Below are positions 8,273 to 16,236 of a DNA stretch of 31,195 bases, in pieces. Position numbers and translations under genes: made by a program. Under the pieces are notes generated by a model, which saw only the letters and a list, made by a program, of their open reading frames with translations, searched no databases and had not been told where the DNA came from. Each line of letters begins with the position of its first letter. Positions within the stretch are counted from its first letter, which is position 1. This DNA comes from CAZKWG01 sp964615375 (GTDB lineage Bacteria; Myxococcota_A; UBA796; CAZKWG01): assembly GCA_964615375.1 (NCBI GenBank), contig CAZTOW010000079.1:1-31195 (forward strand), read 5' to 3'.

Positions 8273-9496
8273 CTAACGCGCCGCGGCCTGGGGCCCCAGC
8301 GTCGCCTGCTCCAGCACCGCCCTCTCCAAGACCTCCTGCCAGGGCAGCGGCGGCGAGAAGAGGTAGCCCTGACCGTAGCGGCAGCCCAGCGCGCGCATGT
8401 GCTCGAGCTGCTCCTCGCTCTCCACGCCCTCGCAGACCGTGTCCAGCCCGAGCCCGCGGGCGAGGTGGAGGATGGCCTCGGCCACGCGCGCGCTGCGCGG
8501 GTCCAGGAGCGCCTGGCGCACGAAGCGCTGGTCCACCTTGAGCTCGTCGAAGGCCAGATCGTGCAGGATGGCGAGCCCGGAGTAGCCCGTGCCGAAGTCG
8601 TCCAGGGACATGCGCACCCCGAGCTCCTTGCAGGCGTCGATGAAGCGGCGCGCGGCCTCGGGCTGGGAGAGGGCGCTCTCGGTGATCTCCAGCTTCAGGC
8701 GGCGCGGCGCGATCCCGGTCTCCCGCAGCGCGCTCTCCAACGCCAGCAGGAAGCCGCGATCCTGGAATTGCGTCGTCGAGACGTTGACGCTCACGAAGAT
8801 CTCCGGGTCGAGGCCCGGCGCGCGGCCGAGCAGCGCGGCGACCCGGCAGCTCTCGCGCAGCACCCAGCGCCCCAGCGCCACGATGAGCCCGCTCTGCTCG
8901 GCCAGCGGGATGAAGCGCTCGGGCGAGACCATGCCCCGGGTGGGGTGTGGCCAGCGGCACAGCCCCTCGTAGCCGTGGATCGCCCGGGTCCGCAGCTCAT
9001 GGATGGGCTGCAGATAGAGCGCCAGGCCCCCGCCCAGCAGGGTCGCCTCCAGCTCGTTCTCCAGGCGCAGGCGCTCGATGGCGGCCGCGCTCTCCGCGCT
9101 CTGCGCCGCGCTCGGCGGAGCCTCTCCCGCCCCGCGGTGGATCTGCGCCCGGAGCCGGTCGATGAGCCCGGACAGCGCGAGCCGCACCACCGGATCCAGC
9201 GTGGTGAGCCGCGCCTCCAGCCGGTCGCGCTCGATGACGATCAGCTCCGCGTCGGAGCGCGCGATGGCGGTGGCCGAGCGCGGCGCCGCGTCCAGGATGG
9301 CCATCTCGCCGATGAGCTGCCCCGAGGACACCGTCGCCACGCGCGCCAGCGCCCCGTCCTGCCAGGTGAGGATGTCCACCTCGCCCCGCTCCACCACGTA
9401 GGCCACGTCCGCCGCTTCGCCCTCGCTGAAGATGCGCGCGCCGGCGCGGACGTGGCGCCGCGTGAGCTCCGCGGGGGTCAGGATGCGATCGGACAT
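8273..9496 (-). CDS. Cyclic-nucleotide-binding domain / EAL c-di-GMP phosphodiesterase
   Basis: A 407-aa fusion. An N-terminal cNMP-binding fold (about 8-115) keeps the phosphate-binding cassette Gly63-Glu64 ... Arg73 (GEMAILDAAPRSA), so nucleotide binding is plausible. After a short helical linker comes a complete EAL domain (about 145-395). The signature reads EGL (Glu177). Other expected residues are Asn238, Glu270, Asp299-Asp300 (DDFGTGYS), Lys320, Glu356 and Gln376, so hydrolysis of cyclic di-GMP to pGpG is expected. There is no GGDEF or PAS domain. It is first in the run EAL-argF-mvaB-FHA. The combination suggests a cytoplasmic enzyme whose c-di-GMP breakdown is gated by a second nucleotide; the gating is inferred. 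Confidence 0.93.
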   Translation of the reverse strand: MSDRILTPAELTRRHVRAGARIFSEGEAADVAYVVERGEVDILTWQDGALARVATVSSGQLIGEMAILDAAPRSATAIARSDAELIVIERDRLEARLTTLDPVVRLALSGLIDRLRAQIHRGAGEAPPSAAQSAESAAAIERLRLENELEATLLGGGLALYLQPIHELRTRAIHGYEGLCRWPHPTRGMVSPERFIPLAEQSGLIVALGRWVLRESCRVAALLGRAPGLDPEIFVSVNVSTTQFQDRGFLLALESALRETGIAPRRLKLEITESALSQPEAARRFIDACKELGVRMSLDDFGTGYSGLAILHDLAFDELKVDQRFVRQALLDPRSARVAEAILHLARGLGLDTVCEGVESEEQLEHMRALGCRYGQGYLFSPPLPWQEVLERAVLEQATLGPQAAAR

Positions 9497-9553
9497 CGGG
9501 CCATCGTATGATCAGCAGGATTCGACCGTCAAACGCCCTACGAGGAACCCACC

Positions 9554-10417
9554 ATGTCGCTCGCCCCCTACCTCATGGTCCTCGGCGTCGCCCAGGATGG
9601 CGGCCACCCTCAGGCCGGCTGCGAGCGCGCCTGCTGCGCGGAGGTCTGGGAGCGCCCCGCCGAGCGCCACCGGGTCAGCGCGCTGGGGCTCGTCGATCCC
9701 GGCGCGGGGCGCTTCTGGATCCTCGACGCCACGCCCGACCTGCCCGACCAGCTCCACCGGCTCCAGCGCGCGATGCCCGGCGGGTCGTTGGGCGGGCTGC
9801 TGCTCACCCACGCCCACATCGGGCACTACAGCGGGCTCCTGTACCTGGGCCGCGAGGCCATGGGGACGAAGGGGATGCCGGTCTGGGCCATGCCGCGGAT
9901 GCGCGAGTTCCTCGCCGACAACGGTCCCTGGGAGCTGCTCTCCCGCCTCGGCTACGCCGACGTCCAGCCCCTCGAGGACGGCCGCGAGCTGCGCCTCAGC
10001 CCCCAGCTCACGGTCACGCCCCTGGCCGTGCCCCACCGCGACGAGTACTCGGAGACCGTGGGCTTCGTGGTGCGAGGCCCCACGAATTCCGCGCTCTATC
10101 TGCCGGACATCGACAAGTGGGAGCGTTGGAGCACCCCGGTCGAGCAGGTGCTCTCCAGCGTCGGCCGCGCCTACGTGGACGGCACCTTCTACGCCGACGG
10201 CGAGATCCCCGGGCGCAGCATGGCGCAGATCCCGCACCCCTTCATCGAGGAGTCCCTCCAGCGCTTCGGGCCCCTGCCGGCGGAGGAGCGCGGAAAGGTG
10301 AGGTTCATCCACCTGAACCACACGAACCCGGCGCTGCGCGTGGAGAGCGAGGCCCAGGCGCGCGTCACCGCCGCCGGCATGGGCGTGGCGGTCGAGGGCG
10401 AGATCTTCGCGCTGTGA
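9554..10417 (+). CDS. PqqB-like metallo-beta-lactamase-fold hydrolase
   Basis: A 287-aa MBL-fold protein of the type often annotated pyrroloquinoline quinone biosynthesis protein B. It has the opening VLGVAQDGGHPQAGC and the metal motif HAHIGH (86-91), where Gly replaces the Asp of HxHxDH. Later it has LPDIDKWERW, a DGTFY segment and an FIHLNHTNP stretch. The missing Asp argues for an altered metal site, as in this subgroup. GAGGA precedes ATG 9554. No pqqA, C, D or E gene is present, so a role in PQQ synthesis is unlikely; the substrate is unknown. It is divergent from the EAL gene (57-bp gap) and convergent with the next lipoprotein gene. Confidence 0.82.
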   Translation: MSLAPYLMVLGVAQDGGHPQAGCERACCAEVWERPAERHRVSALGLVDPGAGRFWILDATPDLPDQLHRLQRAMPGGSLGGLLLTHAHIGHYSGLLYLGREAMGTKGMPVWAMPRMREFLADNGPWELLSRLGYADVQPLEDGRELRLSPQLTVTPLAVPHRDEYSETVGFVVRGPTNSALYLPDIDKWERWSTPVEQVLSSVGRAYVDGTFYADGEIPGRSMAQIPHPFIEESLQRFGPLPAEERGKVRFIHLNHTNPALRVESEAQARVTAAGMGVAVEGEIFAL

Positions 10418-10452
10418 GGCCTGAAGAAAAGGATAATCGATAAGGTCTGGCG

Positions 10453-11280
10453 CTACAGCAGCTTCAGCAGCGCGTCCGTGCTGTCGGCCACGAGCTGGGC
10501 GTCCTCGAGGCCGATGGTCGGCTTCTCCGCCACGGTCTTGAGCGTGGTGAGCGTGGCCGTGAGCTGGTCGGTGAAGGGCCCGGCCTTCGCCTGGCCCTCG
10601 CCCTGCAAATAGCCGAGGAAGTACTCGGCCACGTCCTTACGGCGCAGCAGCTTGTCGGCGGCCTCCGCCTTGCCCGAGCGCACGATGGCGCGGGCGACCA
10701 CATTCGTGCCCGCGAGCCAGGCCCCCGCCTGAAGCAGCGGCCCGGTGCGATCCTCGGGGCCCCAGCCCTGCTCGGGCACCGAGTAGCCCACGATCTCGTC
10801 GAGTTCGCGCAGGAAGTCCTCGCGGCTGGCGGCGTCGTTCTCGACGTGGCGGATGCTGTCGTCGATGGTGGACATCAGCCCGGCCCCGGCCCCGAGCGCG
10901 GCCATGCCGGCCCGCGCCGAGCGGAGCTGGGAGACGAAGGCGTCCTTCGGCGTGTTCCGGCCGCCCAGCACCGCGTAGGCCAGCACGACGCCCGTGCGCA
11001 CCGCCGTCCGATCCTTGTCGTCGTTGGCGACCTCCGCCGGGCTCTGGGGCACGAGGTCGGCGAGGGCCTCGGCCACCCCGGCCTCACGCACCTGCGCCTC
11101 GAGCTTGAGCGGCGAGGGCGCCAGCACGCGGCTGGCCTCGGCGGGCGCGGGCGCGGGCGGCGCCGGCTCAGCCTGCGGAGCCGGCTCGGGCTTCGCGGGC
11201 GGAGGAGGAGACTCGCAGCCCAGGACGTTCAGGGCCAGCAGAGCGGGGGCCAGCAGGGAAGGGGCGAGCAGGCGACGCAT
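10453..11280 (-). CDS. Putative lipoprotein of unknown function
   Basis: A 275-aa protein with a lipoprotein signal peptide (MRRLLAPSLLAPALLALN; lipobox VLGC with Cys22), then a Pro/Ala/Glu-rich linker (about 24-50) typical of outer-membrane-anchored lipoproteins. The remainder is a mostly helical, acidic domain without motifs I recognise. GGAGG lies 4 nt upstream of ATG 11280, which fixes the start. Only 33 bp separate its start from that of the divergent cNMP-fold gene, so the two may share a regulatory region. No family assigned. Confidence 0.75.
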   Translation of the reverse strand: MRRLLAPSLLAPALLALNVLGCESPPPPAKPEPAPQAEPAPPAPAPAEASRVLAPSPLKLEAQVREAGVAEALADLVPQSPAEVANDDKDRTAVRTGVVLAYAVLGGRNTPKDAFVSQLRSARAGMAALGAGAGLMSTIDDSIRHVENDAASREDFLRELDEIVGYSVPEQGWGPEDRTGPLLQAGAWLAGTNVVARAIVRSGKAEAADKLLRRKDVAEYFLGYLQGEGQAKAGPFTDQLTATLTTLKTVAEKPTIGLEDAQLVADSTDALLKLL

Positions 11281-11313
11281 CGGGCCTCCGTAACCGCTGT
11301 CGCGCGGCGCGTC

Positions 11314-12765
11314 ATGTTAGCATCCGTGCCACCGGCACGTGAGCCCTCCGAGGATCCCGGCCCCTTGCTGCCCACCGCCGACAACCTGGCGCCCGACACC
11401 AGCTTCCGCGCCCAGTTCGACGTGGAGAGCTGGGCGCGCCTGCTGGAGATGGCCGAGCTCGTGGACCTGCCCGAGGGCGAGGTGCTGCTGCGCCGCGGCG
11501 ACGCCACGAGCGAGCTCTACGTGGTGGACGAGGGCAGCTTCGAGATCGTGGACACGCGCAGCTCGCCGGAGACCGTGCTCAGCGTGCTCGGCGCGGGTCA
11601 GGTGCTGGGCGACATGAGCTTCGTGGACGGCGCCCCGGCCTCGGCGGAGGTGCGGGCGCGGGAGCCCGCCCGGATCTGGCGCTGGTCCCGCGATCCGCTG
11701 ATGGCCCAGCTCGCCGAGGACCCCGCGCTGGCGGCGGAGTTCTACCGGGCGCTGGCGGGCAGCGTGGTCTCGCGCTCGCGGCAGCTGCTCTCGGTGGCGG
11801 TGGCGGGGGCCTTCGGATCGGCGGCCCAGGCCCGGGAGCGCGCCGAGGCCCTGGAGCACGATCGCGCCGCCTACGGGCTGGCGATCGACCTGCTGGACGC
11901 GCTCAGCGGCGCGGGCGCGGACCCGAGCCCGCAGCGCGCCGCCGATCTCCAGGAGGCCCTGGCCGCCGCCTGCCGCTGGTTCGTCGTCACCAGCGGGCAG
12001 GAGCGCGCCGAGGAGGTGGGAGAGCGCCTCCGCGAGCTGCTGGCCGAGGTGCTGGCGAGCTCGTCCACCACGGCGGCGATGCTGGCCCGGGAGGAGGGCG
12101 CCCCCGCCGGGCCCGAGCTCTTCCGCCACGTCCTGTCCGGCGTGCCCGAGGGGCGCGACGCCGCCGGGCGCCTCTTCGACGCCGCGCTGCTCGCGCTCCC
12201 CACCTTCCGCGGCTGGCGCTGGCGCGACCGCGCCCTGGCCGAGGCCCTCGACGAGATCCTGCCGCCGTCCGGGGCCCGGGTCCTCAGCGTCTCGCTGACC
12301 GGCGCGCCCACCTCCGAGTCCCAGCTTCGCGTGCTGCTCTCCCGCGGTGGCCACGTCACCACCGTGCTGCTGGGGCAGCGCTCCGATCCCGGGGCTCCCC
12401 TCCCTGGCGTCACCCGCTCGCTGGTCGTGGCGGAGCTGCCCCAGCTCCTGCGCGGCGCCGGGCCGCGGGTGGGGGGCTCGCACCACGCCGTCATCGTCGA
12501 TCGCGTGGTGGACGTGGTGCCCGACGAGGTGCTGCGCTCACTGCTGGCCTGGGCCCGCCTTCAGCTCGACCCGAAGGGCCGCCTGCTGGTGGGCCACGCG
12601 CTGCCCGCCGATGACGTCGCCCTGCTCGATCACCTGCTGCGCTGGCCCTCCCTGCCGCGGCGGGCCTCGGCGGTGGCGGCCCTGATGCCCCGCGGCGGAG
12701 GTTACGCTGTCCAGAGCGCGCACGACGACGAGGCCGCCGGGCTCCTGGTCTGGAGGGGCGCGTGA
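11314..12765 (+). CDS. Degenerate cNMP-binding-fold protein with methyltransferase-like C-terminus, ABC partner
   Basis: A 483-aa protein. Residues about 35-150 form a cyclic-nucleotide-binding beta roll (EGEVLLRRGDATSELYVV, then GQVLGDMSFVDGAPASAEV). The phosphate-binding cassette is altered: Glu is Asp and the essential Arg is missing, so cAMP or cGMP binding is doubtful. A helical middle follows. The C-terminal part (about 300-483) looks like a Rossmann/methyltransferase-type fold, with strands ARVLSVSL, HVTTVLLG, HHAVIVDRVVDVVPDEVLRSLL and GRLLVGHAL, but no clear SAM-binding Gly motif. The start is ATG 11314; the open frame extends further upstream, but that part lies over the divergent lipoprotein. 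Its stop overlaps the GTG of the FHA-ABC gene (GTGA). It is probably a regulatory or accessory subunit of that transporter; the role is inferred. Confidence 0.72.
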   Translation: MLASVPPAREPSEDPGPLLPTADNLAPDTSFRAQFDVESWARLLEMAELVDLPEGEVLLRRGDATSELYVVDEGSFEIVDTRSSPETVLSVLGAGQVLGDMSFVDGAPASAEVRAREPARIWRWSRDPLMAQLAEDPALAAEFYRALAGSVVSRSRQLLSVAVAGAFGSAAQARERAEALEHDRAAYGLAIDLLDALSGAGADPSPQRAADLQEALAAACRWFVVTSGQERAEEVGERLRELLAEVLASSSTTAAMLAREEGAPAGPELFRHVLSGVPEGRDAAGRLFDAALLALPTFRGWRWRDRALAEALDEILPPSGARVLSVSLTGAPTSESQLRVLLSRGGHVTTVLLGQRSDPGAPLPGVTRSLVVAELPQLLRGAGPRVGGSHHAVIVDRVVDVVPDEVLRSLLAWARLQLDPKGRLLVGHALPADDVALLDHLLRWPSLPRRASAVAALMPRGGGYAVQSAHDDEAAGLLVWRGA

Positions 12766-15209
12766 ACCCGCAGGACACCGCGCTGGCCACGGCCATGCTC
12801 CGCGTGCTGGCGAGCGTGTGGGGCCTCGAGCAGCTCGACGCCGAGCGCCGGGGCGAGCTGGCCGTGGACGTGGCCGACCGCGCCGGGGTGGACGCTGAGG
12901 CCCTGCTGGCCGTGCTGGAGGACCTGATCCGGCTGCGCCCGCTGGCCCACGCCACGGCCGAGGAGCGCCGCGTCTTCGGGGCGCACTTCGGCCAGCAGGC
13001 CGCCGCGCTCCTGCAGGAGGGGGCTGGCGTCGGGCCCATCCTGGAGCGCTTCCAGGACGACTTCGGGCTCGCCTCCACCCTGGCCCTGGTACAGCTCCTG
13101 CTGGAGATCCCGCGCTCCCACGACGAGCGCGAGGAGCGCGTGCTCGCCGCGCTGGACGGCCTCGGGCTCGACCCCCTGATGGTCGCGGCCCTGCGGCACG
13201 GCGGCCCCGGGCGCGCCCATCCCCAGCTCCAGATCTCGGGCCGGGTGGCGCTGATCGGCAGCTCGCCCTCCTGCGAGATCTTCCTGCCCGACCCCCGGGT
13301 GGCGCCCATCCACGCCGAGCTCGTGCGCGCCGACGGCGGCTGGCGTGTGGTCTCTCGCGGCGAGCGCGCCACCGTTCTGGACGGGACCGCGGTGGCCTCC
13401 GCCCCGGTGATGGAGGGCTCCGTCCTCCAGATCGGCCCTTATGAGCTGCGCATCTCGGGCCGCGACGTGGACGTGCGCCGGAGCTGGGAGCCGTTCTCGC
13501 TGGACGCCCGGGGCATCCGCCGGGTCACCTCCGATCGCGTCCTGCTGGACGGCGTGAGCTTCACCGCGCTGGCGGGCGAGGTCATCGCCCTGGTCGGGCC
13601 CTCCGGCGCGGGCAAGTCCACCCTGGTCGGCGCCCTCTCCGGCGCGGCCCCCGCCGACGAGGGCGAGATCCGGCTGGGCGGCGAGCCCATCGAGTCCGCC
13701 CTCGCCCGCGCCCCCTCCATCGCCGGCGAGGTGCCGCAGGACGACATCGTGCTCCCCGAGCTCACGGTGGAGGAGAGCCTGCACTACGCCGCGCGCATCC
13801 GCCTGCCGCTGCGGGTCAGCGAAGAGGCGCGAAAGGCCGCCGTCAACCGCGCCCTCGTCGAGCTCGGTCTGGAGCCCATCCGCGGCCACCGCATCGGCGA
13901 TCCCGAGCGCCGCGGCGTGTCCGGCGGGCAGCGCAAGCGGGTGAACCTGGGGCAGGAGATCGTCAGCGACGCCACGCGCGTCATCTTCCTGGACGAGCCC
14001 ACCAGCGGCCTCGACCCCCGGGCCGCCACCGAGATCGCCCGCCTGGCCCGCCGGCTCGCCGACGCCGGGCGCATCGTCGTGCTGGTCACCCACGACATGA
14101 GCGCCAGCGTCATCGCCCAGGCTGACCACCTGCTGGTCATGGTGGGTGGGGGGCGCGTGGCCTGGTTCGGGCCCCCGGCCGAGGCCACCGCCATGTTCGA
14201 GGTCTCCACCCCCGCCCAGATCTTCGAGGTGCTGGGCGCCCACAGCCCGGAGACCTGGGCCGAGCGTTACGCGGCCTCCGCCGCGGCGAAGCGCTGGGTG
14301 CAGATGCGCGCCGCCATCGTCGAGGCCCGCCTGCTGCCGCCCCTCTCGCTGCCCGACGCGCCCGAGGCCCGCCCCGGCCGCCTGCCCCTCCTGCGCACGC
14401 TGATGGAGCGCTACGCCCTGGTCAAGCTGCGGGATCGCGCCGGGCTCTCCGTGCTGATCCTCCAGCCGCTGCTGCTGGCCGGCGTCATGCACCTCGTCTT
14501 CCCCCGGCCGACCGCCGGCCTCATCTTCCTGCTGACGCTCTCGTCGTCCTGGTTCGGGATGTCGGCGGCGGTGCGCGAGCTCATCAGCGACCGCACCGTC
14601 TGGCTGCGCGAGCGCCGGGTGGGCGTGGGCGTGACCGCCTGGCTGGGCAGCAAGATCCTCGTGCTGGGCGTGCTGGTGGCGCTGCAGTGCATCGCGTTGA
14701 CGGCGCTGGCCTTCCCCGGCAGCGGGCTGGGGGGCCAGGGCTACTCGCCCATCGAGCTCGTGCAGGGCACGATCCTGGCGGGCTGGAGCGGGCTGGCGAC
14801 GGGCCTGCTGGTCTCGGCCCTGTGGGGGCGCTCGGAGGCGGCGGTGGGCACCATCGTCCTGCTGCTGGTGCCGGAGATCGCGTTCTCCGGCATCATGACG
14901 CCGCTGGATAAACTAGGTGTTTTGGCGAGAGGCGTCTCCTGGCTGAACCCGGTCCGTTACGCCTACCACCTGATGTTGCGGGCGGGCGACCATCTACAGT
15001 ACCTGAACCCGCTCGGCGAGTGGAAGATGCGCCCGGTTTCGGGCGAGCTCTACACCATGGGCCTGCGCCCGCCCGAGCCCGGCTCGCTGGGGCTGGGTCC
15101 GTTCACGCTGATGACGGTGCTGGGCGTGATGATCGCGCTTCAGCTCCTGCAGACCAGCCGCCTCCTGCGCAGGCTGCCGCGGAAGCGGCCGAGGCCGAAG
15201 GGGCGCTGA
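12762..15209 (+). CDS. FHA-domain ABC transporter, ABCG-type fused ATPase and permease
   Basis: An 815-aa half transporter. Residues 1-140 are a helical domain, possibly TerB-like. FHA-like domain at about 158-232. ATPase domain about 245-490: Walker A GPSGAGKST (279-287), Q-loop Gln326, signature VSGGQRKR (386-393), Walker B VIFLDE (407-412), H-loop His444. An ABC-2 type permease (about 550-810) has some six hydrophobic segments. The order ATPase-then-permease matches ABCG/White exporters, which dimerise and often move lipids or hydrophobic compounds. The FHA domain lacks the conserved Arg (LIGSS for IGR) and Ser (VAPIHAEL for VSxxHA), so phosphothreonine binding is doubtful. GTG start overlaps the preceding stop. 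Substrate unknown. Confidence 0.93.
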   Translation: MNPQDTALATAMLRVLASVWGLEQLDAERRGELAVDVADRAGVDAEALLAVLEDLIRLRPLAHATAEERRVFGAHFGQQAAALLQEGAGVGPILERFQDDFGLASTLALVQLLLEIPRSHDEREERVLAALDGLGLDPLMVAALRHGGPGRAHPQLQISGRVALIGSSPSCEIFLPDPRVAPIHAELVRADGGWRVVSRGERATVLDGTAVASAPVMEGSVLQIGPYELRISGRDVDVRRSWEPFSLDARGIRRVTSDRVLLDGVSFTALAGEVIALVGPSGAGKSTLVGALSGAAPADEGEIRLGGEPIESALARAPSIAGEVPQDDIVLPELTVEESLHYAARIRLPLRVSEEARKAAVNRALVELGLEPIRGHRIGDPERRGVSGGQRKRVNLGQEIVSDATRVIFLDEPTSGLDPRAATEIARLARRLADAGRIVVLVTHDMSASVIAQADHLLVMVGGGRVAWFGPPAEATAMFEVSTPAQIFEVLGAHSPETWAERYAASAAAKRWVQMRAAIVEARLLPPLSLPDAPEARPGRLPLLRTLMERYALVKLRDRAGLSVLILQPLLLAGVMHLVFPRPTAGLIFLLTLSSSWFGMSAAVRELISDRTVWLRERRVGVGVTAWLGSKILVLGVLVALQCIALTALAFPGSGLGGQGYSPIELVQGTILAGWSGLATGLLVSALWGRSEAAVGTIVLLLVPEIAFSGIMTPLDKLGVLARGVSWLNPVRYAYHLMLRAGDHLQYLNPLGEWKMRPVSGELYTMGLRPPEPGSLGLGPFTLMTVLGVMIALQLLQTSRLLRRLPRKRPRPKGR

Positions 15210-15226
15210 GCGGCTCCGCTCAGCGC
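15203..15226. terminator. Perfect palindrome spanning both convergent stop codons
   Basis: Arms GCGCTGAGCGG and CCGCTCAGCGC (11 bp each) are separated by CT. The TGA of the ABC gene (15207-15209) lies in the left arm and the stop of the opposing LysR gene (15220-15222) in the right arm. A hairpin this strong between convergent genes is best read as a bidirectional terminator. No T-tract follows on either strand, so intrinsic termination is not certain. Confidence 0.6.
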
Positions 15227-16131
15227 GCCGTCCCGAGCCCCGCCTGCTCCACGACGCGCTCGCGCAGCCAGCGGCAGGCCGGATCGGCGTGCGCGCGCTC
15301 GTGCCAGATCAGGTGGAGCCGGATGGGCTCGAGGGCGACCGGGGCGGGGACCACCCGGAGCTCGGGCGTCTGCAGCGCCGTCGCCAGGCGCTCGGGCAGG
15401 GTGAGCACCAGATCAGACCGGGCGAGGAGGGCCGGCGCGGCCAGGAAGTGCGGGAGCTGCACCACCACCCTGCGGCGCAGCCCGACGCGATCCAGGGCTC
15501 GATCGACGAAGCTCCCCGGCTTTCCCGAGGGCGCCACCAGCGCGTGCGGGAGCGCCGCGTAGGTGGGCAGGTCCAGCGCACCCTCCAGGGCGGGGTGGCT
15601 CGCGCGCATCATGCAGACGAAGCGGTCCTCCCCCAGGGCTCGGACGTGCAGGGCGGGGCCCTCGCGAAAGCTGACCACCAAGGCCATGTCCACCGTGCCC
15701 GCCCCCAGCGCGCCCAGCAGATCCTCGGGCGGCGGGAGCACGCGCAGGTCCAGCCCCGGGGCGCTCCGCAGCGCCTCCATCAAGGAGGGCAGCCAGACGA
15801 GCTGCAGGTAGTCGCTGGCGACCAGGGTGATCTGTCGCCGGGATCGCGCCGGATCCCAGGCCTCCGGCCGCACCACGCCCGGGATGGCCTCCAGCAGCGC
15901 GCTGAGCGGCTCGCGGAGCTGATCGGCGAGCGGGGTGGGGCGCAGGCCGGCGCCCGTCCGCACCAGGAGCGGGTCGTCCAGCAGCGCGCGCAGGCGCGAG
16001 AGCGCGTGGCTCACGGCGGAGGGGGTGCGCCCGAGGCGGCGTCCAGCCTGGGTCACGCTGCGCTCCTCCAGCAGCACGGCCAGCACGGGCAGCAGGTTCA
16101 GATCGACGGCGGCGATTTCGATAAGGTTCAT
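15220..16131 (-). CDS. LysR-family transcriptional regulator
   Basis: A 303-aa regulator. The N-terminal winged helix-turn-helix (about 8-67) reads DLNLLPVLAVLLEERSVT, then AGRRLGRTPSAVSHALSRLR, the usual LysR recognition helix. A periplasmic-binding-like effector domain (about 95-300) follows. The DLNLL start is typical of the NodD/LeuO-like subgroup. The start is ATG 16131, which gives the standard length; the frame remains open upstream but runs into the neighbouring gene. It is divergent from the APCDD1-like lipoprotein gene, and a 17-bp palindrome in between fits a LysR operator. It probably controls itself and the lipoprotein; the effector is unknown. Confidence 0.92.
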   Translation of the reverse strand: MNLIEIAAVDLNLLPVLAVLLEERSVTQAGRRLGRTPSAVSHALSRLRALLDDPLLVRTGAGLRPTPLADQLREPLSALLEAIPGVVRPEAWDPARSRRQITLVASDYLQLVWLPSLMEALRSAPGLDLRVLPPPEDLLGALGAGTVDMALVVSFREGPALHVRALGEDRFVCMMRASHPALEGALDLPTYAALPHALVAPSGKPGSFVDRALDRVGLRRRVVVQLPHFLAAPALLARSDLVLTLPERLATALQTPELRVVPAPVALEPIRLHLIWHERAHADPACRWLRERVVEQAGLGTAR

Positions 16132-16147
16132 TTCGCAGTCATATCTT

Positions 16148-16164
16148 ATTCGATGGTATCGAAT
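16148..16164. promoter_or_regulatory. Probable LysR-type operator
   Basis: A perfect inverted repeat with arms ATTCGAT and ATCGAAT around GGT. It contains T-N11-A (T at 16150, A at 16162), the LysR-box pattern, and lies 17 bp upstream of the LysR start and 73 bp upstream of the divergent lipoprotein start. The patch is AT-rich compared with its surroundings. A second 10-bp palindrome, ATGGCGCCAT, follows at 16167-16176. Confidence 0.65.
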
Positions 16165-16236
16165 CCATGGCGCCATAGATCTGGAGGGCGCGGGCGGTGC
16201 CGCGCGAGGCGGCCAGAGCGGCCGAAGGAGTGCATC

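Noticed and set aside
5710..8541. Very long open frame on the plus strand opposite the FHA, mvaB and argF genes
   Set aside because: It is His/Arg/Asp/Ala-rich without family motifs and lies over three secure minus-strand genes; GC-rich codon use keeps antisense frames open.
10846..11313. Upstream extension of the cNMP-fold protein
   Set aside because: The extension is antisense to the divergent lipoprotein, whose start has a strong Shine-Dalgarno; the protein-like part begins at ATG 11314.
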